Positions 1-5,235 of a DNA stretch of 5,235 nucleotides are shown here, in pieces. The position numbers and the translations under genes are program-made. The DNA lies in the NCBI GenBank assembly GCA_031254995.1, contig JAIRTJ010000079.1:1-5235 (forward strand), read 5' to 3'. The notes under the pieces were generated by a model that saw only the letters and a program-made list of their open reading frames with translations, ran no database searches and was not told the origin of the DNA. The first letter of the stretch is position 1; every line of letters begins with the position of its first letter. The stretch comes from Eubacteriales Family XIII. Incertae Sedis bacterium. Its GTDB lineage: Bacteria > Bacillota > Clostridia > Peptostreptococcales > Anaerovoracaceae.

Positions 1-158
1 TAGTCGACGTCTGAGAAAGGAACGAGGAGTTCCTTTCGATAAATTCTTTTCGTTCGATCAATATCCATGAATACCCCGTCGCGAATCTCGACCGCCCATT
101 GGAACGGGTCGGTCAATTCGTCTTGAATCGTGACAGCTTCCGCTTCGTTGCTTTGCAC
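1..158 (-). CDS. Unrecognised partial open frame, runs off left edge
   Basis: This minus-strand frame is open from the left edge back to a TGA at 236-234, about 77 codons, and reads like real protein. It is rich in charged residues, with stretches such as DELTDPFQWAVEIRDG and RTKRIYRKELLVPF. I do not recognise the family. No ATG with a ribosome site lies near its beginning. The coordinates use a GTG at 158-156, the first plausible start downstream of the leftward promoter at 209-237, but no Shine-Dalgarno precedes it. An ATG at 68-66 with a weak GGGG upstream is another option. Codons between 159 and 233 lie at or in front of the predicted transcription start, so their openness may be chance. 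Alternatively the gene has lost its 5' end and is a remnant. The segment carries a perfect 9-bp inverted repeat at 15-37. Existence as a coding frame is moderately supported; start and function are unknown. Confidence 0.4.
   Translation of the reverse strand, partial: MQSNEAEAVTIQDELTDPFQWAVEIRDGVFMDIDRTKRIYRKELLVPFSDVD
15..37. repeat. Perfect inverted repeat, 9-bp arms
   Basis: GAAAGGAAC (15-23) and GTTCCTTTC (29-37) are exact reverse complements separated by 5 nt (GAGGA). On the plus strand the hairpin is followed only by a mixed AT-rich stretch, and on the minus strand by no T-run, so it is not a clear terminator. It lies inside the open frame at the left edge. It could be an operator-like palindrome, an RNA hairpin or chance. 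Confidence 0.5.
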
Positions 159-208
159 CTGTTTATATAACGATATGCGGTTCGCGCGAATAAAATCCCA
201 CAGAATAC

Positions 209-237
209 ATTTTACGGCGCGGACAAACGCCTGTCAA
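209..237 (-). promoter_or_regulatory. Leftward housekeeping-type promoter
   Basis: Read on the minus strand, a perfect TTGACA -35 box (237-232) is followed after exactly 17 bp by TAAAAT (214-209), a 5/6 match to the -10 consensus. Transcription would begin near 202 and run toward the left edge. The match quality and ideal spacing make chance unlikely. The odd point is that the expected downstream gene shows no clear ribosome binding site. Confidence 0.7.
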
Positions 238-261
238 CCAAACCGCAAGCGAAAAAATCTG

Positions 262-290
262 TTGTCTCGCCTGTGAGGGTGTGCTACAAT
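262..290 (+). promoter_or_regulatory. Rightward promoter with extended -10, upstream of the tRNA
   Basis: TTGTCT (262-267, 4/6 match to -35) and TACAAT (285-290, 5/6 match to -10) are separated by 17 bp. The -10 is preceded by TGC, giving an extended -10 (TGnTACAAT). Transcription would start near 297, leaving a leader of about 60 nt before the tRNA. It is back to back with the leftward promoter; the two -35 boxes are 24 bp apart with an A-run (252-257) between them. Confidence 0.7.
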
Positions 291-333
291 ATATCCGTGA
301 CTTGCGGGAGATCGAGACGAAGACGAAATCGGG

Positions 334-350
334 TTTTGCGAGACGCAAAA
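334..350 (+). other. Short perfect hairpin in the tRNA 5' leader
   Basis: TTTTGCG (334-340) pairs perfectly with CGCAAAA (344-350) around an AGA triloop, ending 8 nt before the first tRNA base. It lies inside the predicted precursor transcript. It may help leader folding or processing, but no known motif is recognised. It is not followed by a T-run, so it is not a terminator. Confidence 0.4.
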
Positions 351-358
351 GAGGGCGC

Positions 359-436
359 GGGGGCATAGTCTCAGCCGGTTAGAGCGCTTGGATCACAACC
401 AAGAGGTCGCAGGTTCGAATCCTGCTGTCCCCACCA
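359..436 (+). tRNA. tRNA-Val (anticodon CAC), CCA encoded, one extra D-stem base
   Basis: The acceptor stem is GGGGGCA (359-365) with TGTCCCC (426-432), seven pairs with one G-U. The D-loop is AGCCGGTTA (373-381) with the invariant GG. The anticodon stem CTTGG/CCAAG (387-391 and 399-403) closes the loop ATCACAA, so the anticodon is CAC at 394-396. The variable loop is 5 nt and the T-arm is GCAGG-TTCGAAT-CCTGC. Discriminator A433 and CCA 434-436 follow. A35, C36 and A73 agree with valine identity as known from E. coli. Two oddities stand out. The segment TAGTCTCA has one more base than the usual TAGCTCA, most simply a bulged T369 in the D-stem. Position 32 is A rather than the usual pyrimidine. 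The gene sits between a good promoter and a good terminator, so it is probably expressed, apparently as a single-gene unit. Confidence 0.88.
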
Positions 437-438
437 CG

Positions 439-490
439 AAACTCGAACGGCCGCGACCGACCTGATCGTCCGGAAGCGTTCGGGTTTTTT
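439..490 (+). terminator. Intrinsic terminator after the tRNA
   Basis: Bases 439-449 pair with 477-487 as an 11-bp stem with one G-U, around a loop of about 27 nt, and run into T485-490. A compact alternative hairpin (CCGGA 470-474 with TTCGG 479-483, loop 475-478) sits directly before G and the same six-T run. Either form gives a Rho-independent terminator 3 nt after the encoded CCA. The HD gene further on may rely on read-through or on a weak promoter I cannot identify. Confidence 0.7.
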
Positions 491-540
491 ATTGGAGCGG
501 AACAAATCGAAGCGACGGCCTGTGTCGCGGAAACGATTCG

Positions 541-547
541 AAGGAGG
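541..547 (+). promoter_or_regulatory. Strong Shine-Dalgarno fixing a GTG start
   Basis: AAGGAGG at 541-547 is a full match to the anti-16S core and lies 6 nt before the GTG at 554-556. This spacing decides the start of the HD-domain gene. The next in-frame ATG would remove most of the conserved protein. Confidence 0.9.
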
Positions 548-553
548 TAAGCC

Positions 554-1126
554 GTGGGAAAGAAGACCGAATTGACGAGGGATGAGGCGTGGGCTCTTTT
601 GAATGAACACAACAAAGAGGATTTTCATATTCGGCACGCGTTGATCGTCGAGGGAACGCTTCGGTATTTCGCCAAGAAATTGGGGTATGCGGAAGAAGAG
701 GATTTTTGGGGTCTCGTCGGTCTTCTGCATGACTTGGATTTTGAAGAGTACCCCGAAGAGCATTGCGTCAAGGTTAGAGAGATGTTGCGCGATACGAAAG
801 CGGGCGACGATCTGATTCGCGCGATCGTGAGTCACGGCTACGGGGCGTCCGATGCTGATGTCGAGCCGACGCATGAAATGGAAAAGGTTCTCTACGCCGC
901 CGACGAACTGACCGGGCTCATCGGCGCGGTCGCCCTTATGCGCCCGTCGAAAAGCGTGCAAGATCTCGAACTGAAGTCCGTCAAGAAAAAGTACAAGAAC
1001 GCGAATTTCGCGGCGGGTTGCTCTAGGGAGATCATCGAGAACGGCGCGAAACTCCTCGGTTGGGAGCTCGACGACCTCATCTCCGAGACGATCTTGGCTC
1101 TGCGCGCGACGGATACGCAGGACTGA
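554..1126 (+). CDS. HD-superfamily predicted hydrolase
   Basis: A 190-residue soluble protein with no signal peptide or membrane segment, started at GTG behind a perfect Shine-Dalgarno. It carries an HD metal-dependent phosphohydrolase fold: His28 in the first helix (RHALIVEG), the His59-Asp60 doublet (LLHDLDFEE), further candidate ligands His70 and His94 (IVSHGYG), and Asp117 in AADELTG. The C-terminal half has the family-typical RPSKSVQDLELKSVKKKYKN stretch and a helical tail. From memory it matches the small stand-alone group described as predicted HD-superfamily hydrolases (COG2316-like), whose substrate is not established. HD proteins generally hydrolyse phosphomonoesters or nucleotides in the cytoplasm. 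Length and metal residues look complete, so it should be active. It follows the tRNA terminator by about 60 bp, in which I see no clear promoter, and it converges on the ABC operon. Family call is firm; the reaction is unknown. Confidence 0.88.
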   Translation: MGKKTELTRDEAWALLNEHNKEDFHIRHALIVEGTLRYFAKKLGYAEEEDFWGLVGLLHDLDFEEYPEEHCVKVREMLRDTKAGDDLIRAIVSHGYGASDADVEPTHEMEKVLYAADELTGLIGAVALMRPSKSVQDLELKSVKKKYKNANFAAGCSREIIENGAKLLGWELDDLISETILALRATDTQD

Positions 1127-1128
1127 CG

Positions 1129-1165
1129 AAAAACTTTCCCCTCGAAGCGCGTCGCGGCCGCGAGG
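1129..1165 (-). terminator. Weak candidate terminator of the ABC operon
   Basis: On the minus strand, CCTCG (1165-1161) can pair with CGAGG (1144-1140), with extra GC pairing possible inside the loop. Six bases later there is a run of five T (1133-1129). The gap before the T-run makes it weak. It lies in the 109-bp space between the convergent HD and ABC genes. On the plus strand a GC-rich GGCCG/CGGCC hairpin near 1156-1178 precedes a broken T-rich stretch, so the space may stop transcription from both sides. Confidence 0.3.
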
Positions 1166-1226
1166 CATCCGGCCGGAGTCCTTTTCTTCGCTTCATTAAT
1201 AGGCGATCGTTGCGAGGAGCGCGGAA

Positions 1227-1249
1227 TCGATGCGCCTATATCGCATCGA
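1227..1249. repeat. Perfect 8-bp hairpin spanning the ABC stop codon
   Basis: TCGATGCG (1227-1234) and CGCATCGA (1242-1249) are exact reverse complements around a 7-nt loop (1235-1241) that contains the TAG stop of the downstream ABC gene. No T-run follows on either strand, so it is not an intrinsic terminator by itself. It could protect the mRNA 3' end or be incidental. Confidence 0.45.
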
Positions 1250-3128
1250 ATTGACTGTTGTACAGTTCCGCGTAAAATCCGCCTTTCGCGAGCAGTTTTT
1301 CGTGCGTCCCCTGCTCCGCGATATCTCCGTCCCGCATGACCAGTATGAGATCCGCATCCTTGATCGTCGACAGACGATGCGCGATGACGAAAGAGGTGCG
1401 CCCCTTCATGAGATTTCGCATCGCTTTCTGTATCTGTTCCTCCGTTCGCGTGTCCACGCTGGAAGTCGCCTCGTCCAAGATGAGGATCGGCCTATCGGCC
1501 AATATGGCTCGCGCGATCGTGAGCAATTGCTTCTGCCCCTGCGAGATATTGTCCGCCTCCTCGTTCAGCTCCATGTCGTAGCCGCCGGGCAAGGTCTTGA
1601 TGAAATGATGGACGTGGGCGGCCTTCGCCGCCTCGCGGACTTCTTCGTCGGAAGCGCTCAGCTTCCCGTAACGTATGTTTTCCATAATACTGCCCTTGAA
1701 CAACCACGTATCTTGAAGAACCATGCCGAATTTTCTTCGCAAGTCGTGCCTGTCCGCAATCGAGATGTCTTCGCCGTCCACGCGAATGATGCCGCTGCGG
1801 ACATCGTAAAACCGCATGAGCAATTTGACGAGGGTCGTCTTTCCCGCGCCCGTCGGCCCGACGATGGCGATCATTCTTCCCGCCTCGACCTCGCAACTGA
1901 AATCCTTGATGACGATCTTTTCGGGGTCGTATCCGAAGCGTACGCGTTCAAACGATACGTCGCCGAGTACGGGCGCTTCATTTGAATTCTCTTCCGAGGG
2001 TCGCGCTTTTTCGGACTCCGTCTCCTCTCCCTCCTCGAGGAATTTGAACACGCGTTCCGCCGCCGCGGCCATGCCTTGAAGCATGTTCGTGACCTGCGCG
2101 AGCTGTTGGATGGGCATGGTGAAATTTCGCGCGTATTGAATGAAAGCCTGAATGTCTCCGACGGATATGCTTCCCTTGAACGCGAGGACGCCGCCCGCGA
2201 TGGCGACTCCCACGTAACCGAGATTGCCCACGAAATTCATGACAGGCATCATGAGCCCGGACAGAAATTGGCTTTTCCATGCGGAAGCGAATAAAATGTC
2301 GTTCGTTGCGGCAAATTCCTCCTTGGCCCTATTTTCGTAATTGAACAGCTTGACGATGTTGTGACCGCCGATGGTCTCCTCGACGCGACCGTTGAGCTTC
2401 CCTAAGTACTTCTGTTGCCGTCGAAAATGCTTTTGGCTGAATCTCATGACGACGGCGATGAGCAGGACGGAGATCGGCAGAATGATGAAGACGATCAACG
2501 TCATGAGCGGACTGATGGACAGCATCATGACGAGTACGCCTATGATGGTCGCGGCGGCGGTGATCAGGGTCGTAACGCTCTGATTCAGCCCCTGCCCCAA
2601 CGTATCGACATCGTTCGTGATGCGCGAGAGGACATCGCCCACGGAATTCTCCTCAAAGTATTTCATCGGCATGCGATCTATCTTCAAACTGATGTTCTTT
2701 CTCATGCTGTAACAGATCTTCTGCGTGATGCCCGTCATGATCCAGCCCATTACGGCGGAAAACGCCGCGGCGGCCAGATACAGGGCGAGCAGTCCTAGCA
2801 GGATAATGCCGATCTTTTCAAAGTTTATCGCACCGCCGACCGTAAATTTCGCCACCAATCCCTCGAAGAGCTCCGTAATGGCTCGGCTGAGTATCTTAGG
2901 CCCTAAGATGTTGAACAAAGTCCCCGCGACGGCAAAGAACAGCACGACGATCAACGATATGCGATAAACGGAGACATATCGCCAAAGTTCCTTAACGGTT
3001 CCTTTGAAATTTTGAGGTTTTTCTGCGGGTATCATGCCGCCGCCCGGCCCGCCGAAGCCGCCGCCGCGCCTCATTTCTCCGCCTTTGTTCGCGTCGCCGC
3101 GCGCCTTTTTTGTCCGTTCGTCTCTCAT
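1236..3128 (-). CDS. ABC exporter subunit, permease-ATPase fusion, catalytically intact (TM288-like)
   Basis: This 630-residue half-transporter is one chain of a heterodimeric inner-membrane exporter driven by ATP. The first 40 residues are basic and glycine-rich. A six-helix transmembrane domain follows (segments near 57-78, 105-132, 185-206, 207-228, 290-312 and 322-345). The ATPase domain starts near 390, with A-loop Tyr400, Walker A GPTGAGKT (424-431), Q-loop Gln472, signature ISQGQ (528-532), Walker B ILILDEA with catalytic Glu553, D-loop SSVD and switch His584. The Gln in the signature, in place of LSGGQ, is typical of the TM288/BmrD/EfrD-type partner. The gene follows its partner by 30 bp in the same operon. 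ATG 3128 has only a weak ribosome site. Met19 (codon 3074-3072) has AAAGG 7 nt upstream and is a real alternative start, giving 612 residues. Exporter identity is firm; substrate (drug, lipid or peptide) is unknown. Confidence 0.93.
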   Translation of the reverse strand: MRDERTKKARGDANKGGEMRRGGGFGGPGGGMIPAEKPQNFKGTVKELWRYVSVYRISLIVVLFFAVAGTLFNILGPKILSRAITELFEGLVAKFTVGGAINFEKIGIILLGLLALYLAAAAFSAVMGWIMTGITQKICYSMRKNISLKIDRMPMKYFEENSVGDVLSRITNDVDTLGQGLNQSVTTLITAAATIIGVLVMMLSISPLMTLIVFIILPISVLLIAVVMRFSQKHFRRQQKYLGKLNGRVEETIGGHNIVKLFNYENRAKEEFAATNDILFASAWKSQFLSGLMMPVMNFVGNLGYVGVAIAGGVLAFKGSISVGDIQAFIQYARNFTMPIQQLAQVTNMLQGMAAAAERVFKFLEEGEETESEKARPSEENSNEAPVLGDVSFERVRFGYDPEKIVIKDFSCEVEAGRMIAIVGPTGAGKTTLVKLLMRFYDVRSGIIRVDGEDISIADRHDLRRKFGMVLQDTWLFKGSIMENIRYGKLSASDEEVREAAKAAHVHHFIKTLPGGYDMELNEEADNISQGQKQLLTIARAILADRPILILDEATSSVDTRTEEQIQKAMRNLMKGRTSFVIAHRLSTIKDADLILVMRDGDIAEQGTHEKLLAKGGFYAELYNSQFDAI

Positions 3129-3158
3129 TTGTCCGTCCCGTGTCCTTCCGTTCGCGCC

Positions 3159-5235
3159 TTACGCGCCGAGTTCCGTTTCGCTCAGTTGGCTGCTCGCGAT
3201 TTCCCTGTATACCTCGCATGTTTTCATCAATTCCGCGTGCGTGCCGATTCCGCAGACCATGCCCTCGTCCAACACGACGATCTTGTCCGCGCGGAGTATC
3301 GTCGAAATGCGCTGCGCCACGATGATGACGGCGGCGCTTCCGACGCGTTCGCGCAACGCCTTGCGCAAGGCCGCGTCCGTCTTATAGTCCAAAGCCGAAA
3401 AACTGTCGTCGAATATGAATATCTTCGGCCGTTTCGCGATGGCGCGTGCGATGGACAAGCGTTGTTTTTGCCCGCCCGAGACGTTCGTGCCGCCGCGGGA
3501 TATGGGACTGTCGTAGCCGTCTTCCTTCAAATCGATGAATTCCGAGGCCTGAGCGATACTCGCGGCTTCGCGCATTTCCGCATCGGAAACATCGTCGTTT
3601 CCGAATTTCAGGTTTGATGCGACGGTTCCGTCAAAGAGCACGCCTTTCTGCGGAACGAAACCGATCAAATCGCGCAATCTCCTTTGACTTATGTCTCGAA
3701 CGTCCGTACCGTCGACGGAAATGCTGCCGCCGGTCACATCGAACAGGCGGGGGATCAGGTTGACCAACGCGGACTTCCCGCTGCCCGTGCTTCCTATGAC
3801 GGCCGTCGTCTCGCCGGCTGCCGCCGTAAAGGATATGTTTCGCAAAACGTCTTCTTCCGCATCCGGAAAGCGGAAAGACACATCGTCGAAAGAGACGTTT
3901 CCGGTCCACTCCTTCTCTCGAACTTGCGCGGACTCTTCTCGATCCAAGACGGTGAGCGGCGTATTCAAGACCTCATTTACCCGTTCTGCGGAGACGTTGG
4001 CGCGAGGCAACATGATGGAGATGACGCTGAGTATCATGAAGGACATGACGATTTGCATCGTGTAGGTGATGAAGGCCATCATGTCGCCGACCTGCAGATC
4101 TCCGACGTCTATTCCCTTGCCCCCGAACCAGACGATGGAAATGACGATCAGGTTCATCACGAACATCATGAGCGGCATCATGAGACTCATCGTGCGGCCC
4201 GTGAACAGTTGCGTTCGGGTCAATTCGCGGTTGGCTTTATCGAACCGGCGTTCCTCGTGCGTCTCCCTTCCGAACGCGCGAATGACGGGCAGACCCGTGA
4301 GTATTTCGCGGCTGACCAAATTGAGCTTGTCGAGCAAGGTCTGGAGCATCTTGAATTTCGGCATGGTGATCTTCATCAGTCCCGCGACGATGATCAACAA
4401 GATGATCACGGAAACGAGGACAATCCAACCCATGCCCGTATCCGTTCCGACCACCTTCATGACGCCGCCGACGCCGAGGACCGGCGCGTACAGCACCATG
4501 CGCAGCAACATGACCATGGCGATCTGGATCTGTTGAATGTCGTTCGTGTTTCGCGTAATAAGGGAGGCGGCGGTGAATTTGTCCATCTCCGCTCCTGAGA
4601 AATCCAAGGTCTTGTCGAAGACGCGCTGTCGCAGATCGCGGCTCACGGCCGCCGCCGTGCAGCTCGCCATCAAGCATACGAGTATGGCCGCGGTGACGGA
4701 TATGAGCGTGTAGAATATCATCATCGCGCCTGTTCGTGCCATGTAATCGGTTTGAATTTCGCTCAAATTCATTCCCAGCGCTTCGTATTCCGCCTTGACG
4801 AAGAGAACGGCCGCCTGTTCCGAGGCCGCCGCGCCGAGGGCAGAGGCCTGCTTTGCCGCTTCCTCGCGGGCATCGAGCATTTGATCTTTCGAAACGAATC
4901 CCGCCTTATAGCCCGCGATGAGCTCCGACAGGTCTCGGCTCTCCGAGTCAGTCGCCGAGTCTCCGTTTCGGACGGGTACGCTGCTCGTTCCGTTTGCTAC
5001 GGTCATCAGCATCATGGGTTCTTTGAACGCCTCGTCGAGCTCTCGAAGCGCGTTCGCGTCATCGGTCGAGCGCGCAAAAGCCTCCTCGTCGGGCGTCCGT
5101 CCGTCGCTCAATGCGGACGTCGGTCTGTAATGCGCGCGAACCGTCGCCATCTCGTCCTCCGTCATGAATATCTCCAAGTCGTCGAGGGAACTCTTCCTTA
5201 TATCGATGGGCGCGGCCTCCGATATGCCGCCCTGC
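3159..5235 (-). CDS. ABC exporter subunit with degenerate ATP site (TM287-like), 5' end cut
   Basis: This open frame runs off the right edge; 691 residues are visible, numbered here from the edge. The start and first membrane helix are missing, about 30-45 residues by family comparison. A TTG at 5177-5175 is internal and not the start. Residues 1 to about 165 form a long acidic, partly helical segment, expected to be the extracellular loop between helices 1 and 2. Membrane segments follow near 168-192, 241-261, 269-287, 350-370 and 385-409. In the ATPase domain I see Phe456 as A-loop aromatic, Walker A GSTGSGKS (481-488), Q-loop Gln529, an intact signature VSGGQ (585-589), Walker B IFIFDD with Asp610 in place of catalytic Glu, D-loop SALD (613-616) and Gln641 in place of the switch His. 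These replacements mark the non-hydrolysing site of heterodimeric exporters. It should pair with the product of the next gene. Confidence 0.93.
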   Translation of the reverse strand, partial: QGGISEAAPIDIRKSSLDDLEIFMTEDEMATVRAHYRPTSALSDGRTPDEEAFARSTDDANALRELDEAFKEPMMLMTVANGTSSVPVRNGDSATDSESRDLSELIAGYKAGFVSKDQMLDAREEAAKQASALGAAASEQAAVLFVKAEYEALGMNLSEIQTDYMARTGAMMIFYTLISVTAAILVCLMASCTAAAVSRDLRQRVFDKTLDFSGAEMDKFTAASLITRNTNDIQQIQIAMVMLLRMVLYAPVLGVGGVMKVVGTDTGMGWIVLVSVIILLIIVAGLMKITMPKFKMLQTLLDKLNLVSREILTGLPVIRAFGRETHEERRFDKANRELTRTQLFTGRTMSLMMPLMMFVMNLIVISIVWFGGKGIDVGDLQVGDMMAFITYTMQIVMSFMILSVISIMLPRANVSAERVNEVLNTPLTVLDREESAQVREKEWTGNVSFDDVSFRFPDAEEDVLRNISFTAAAGETTAVIGSTGSGKSALVNLIPRLFDVTGGSISVDGTDVRDISQRRLRDLIGFVPQKGVLFDGTVASNLKFGNDDVSDAEMREAASIAQASEFIDLKEDGYDSPISRGGTNVSGGQKQRLSIARAIAKRPKIFIFDDSFSALDYKTDAALRKALRERVGSAAVIIVAQRISTILRADKIVVLDEGMVCGIGTHAELMKTCEVYREIASSQLSETELGA

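Noticed and set aside
163..366. Minus-strand 67-codon frame across the promoter region
   Set aside because: It runs antisense through the rightward promoter and tRNA leader, with no ribosome site and a non-protein-like composition.
359..436. tRNA-His on the minus strand (anticodon GTG)
   Set aside because: Only the anticodon arm fits. The D-loop GG, T-loop TTCGAAT and terminal CCA are all on the plus strand.
379..615. Minus-strand 78-codon frame ending in GDSRIRTCDLL
   Set aside because: This is another antisense-tRNA artefact in a second frame and has no ribosome site.
1150..1165. GC palindrome CGCGGCCGCG as a regulatory site
   Set aside because: It is a short GC palindrome in a GC-rich intergenic space between convergent genes, with no promoter nearby, and is adequately explained as part of a hairpin.
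371..1168. Minus-strand 265-codon open frame ending in a WWGQQDSNLRPLG-type peptide
   Set aside because: The tail is the well-known false peptide from translating a tRNA gene backwards, and the rest is antisense to the HD-domain gene.
359..1235. Integration site at the tRNA 3' end
   Set aside because: I see no second copy of the tRNA 3' end, no integrase and no composition break in the window.
1230..1985. Plus-strand 251-codon open frame
   Set aside because: It is antisense to the ATPase domain of the downstream ABC gene, whose full set of motifs proves the minus strand is coding. The His/Arg/Asp-rich translation is typical of a shadow.
3684..4598. Plus-strand 304-codon open frame
   Set aside because: It is antisense to the upstream ABC gene, with His/Asp/Arg-rich composition and no domain; a shadow.
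5175..5177. TTG as the start of the upstream ABC gene
   Set aside because: The frame stays open another 19 codons to the edge with family-like sequence (QGGISEAAPIDIRKS), and the first membrane helix would otherwise be missing.

Overview
The window looks like bacterial chromosome, most likely from an uncultured Clostridia-type Firmicute. This guess rests on three things. The start site at 541-556 has a perfect AAGGAGG Shine-Dalgarno. The promoters look like ordinary housekeeping-sigma sites. The tandem pair of half-size ABC exporters has the TM287/TM288 (BmrCD/EfrCD-like) architecture, including a very long first extracellular loop that I recall from gut Clostridia. Base composition is moderately GC-rich by eye. 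No species can be named.

Layout from left to right. Positions 1-233 on the minus strand hold an open frame that runs off the left edge; it has no convincing start and I do not recognise it. Positions 209-290 hold two divergent, well-spaced promoters. The leftward one faces the edge frame. The rightward one drives a tRNA gene (359-436, anticodon CAC, valine) that ends at an intrinsic terminator (439-490). A GTG-started gene (554-1126, plus strand) encodes a small soluble HD-superfamily predicted hydrolase. It converges on a two-gene minus-strand operon covering 1236-5235, which encodes both halves of a heterodimeric ABC exporter. The upstream gene (3159-5235) is cut by the right edge and lacks its start and first membrane helix. 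The downstream gene (1236-3128) is complete.

How the genes work together. The two ABC proteins should form one exporter with an asymmetric pair of ATP sites. The upstream subunit has Asp in place of the catalytic Glu and Gln in place of the switch His. The downstream subunit has intact catalytic residues but an altered signature motif (ISQGQ). This is the usual complementary pattern of one degenerate and one hydrolysing site. The substrate cannot be told from sequence. The HD protein and the tRNA have no visible functional link to the exporter.

I see no mobile element, CRISPR array or clearly new system. The most unusual signal is in the tRNA. It carries one extra nucleotide around the D-stem, and its anticodon loop is the exact reverse complement of a standard histidine anticodon loop.
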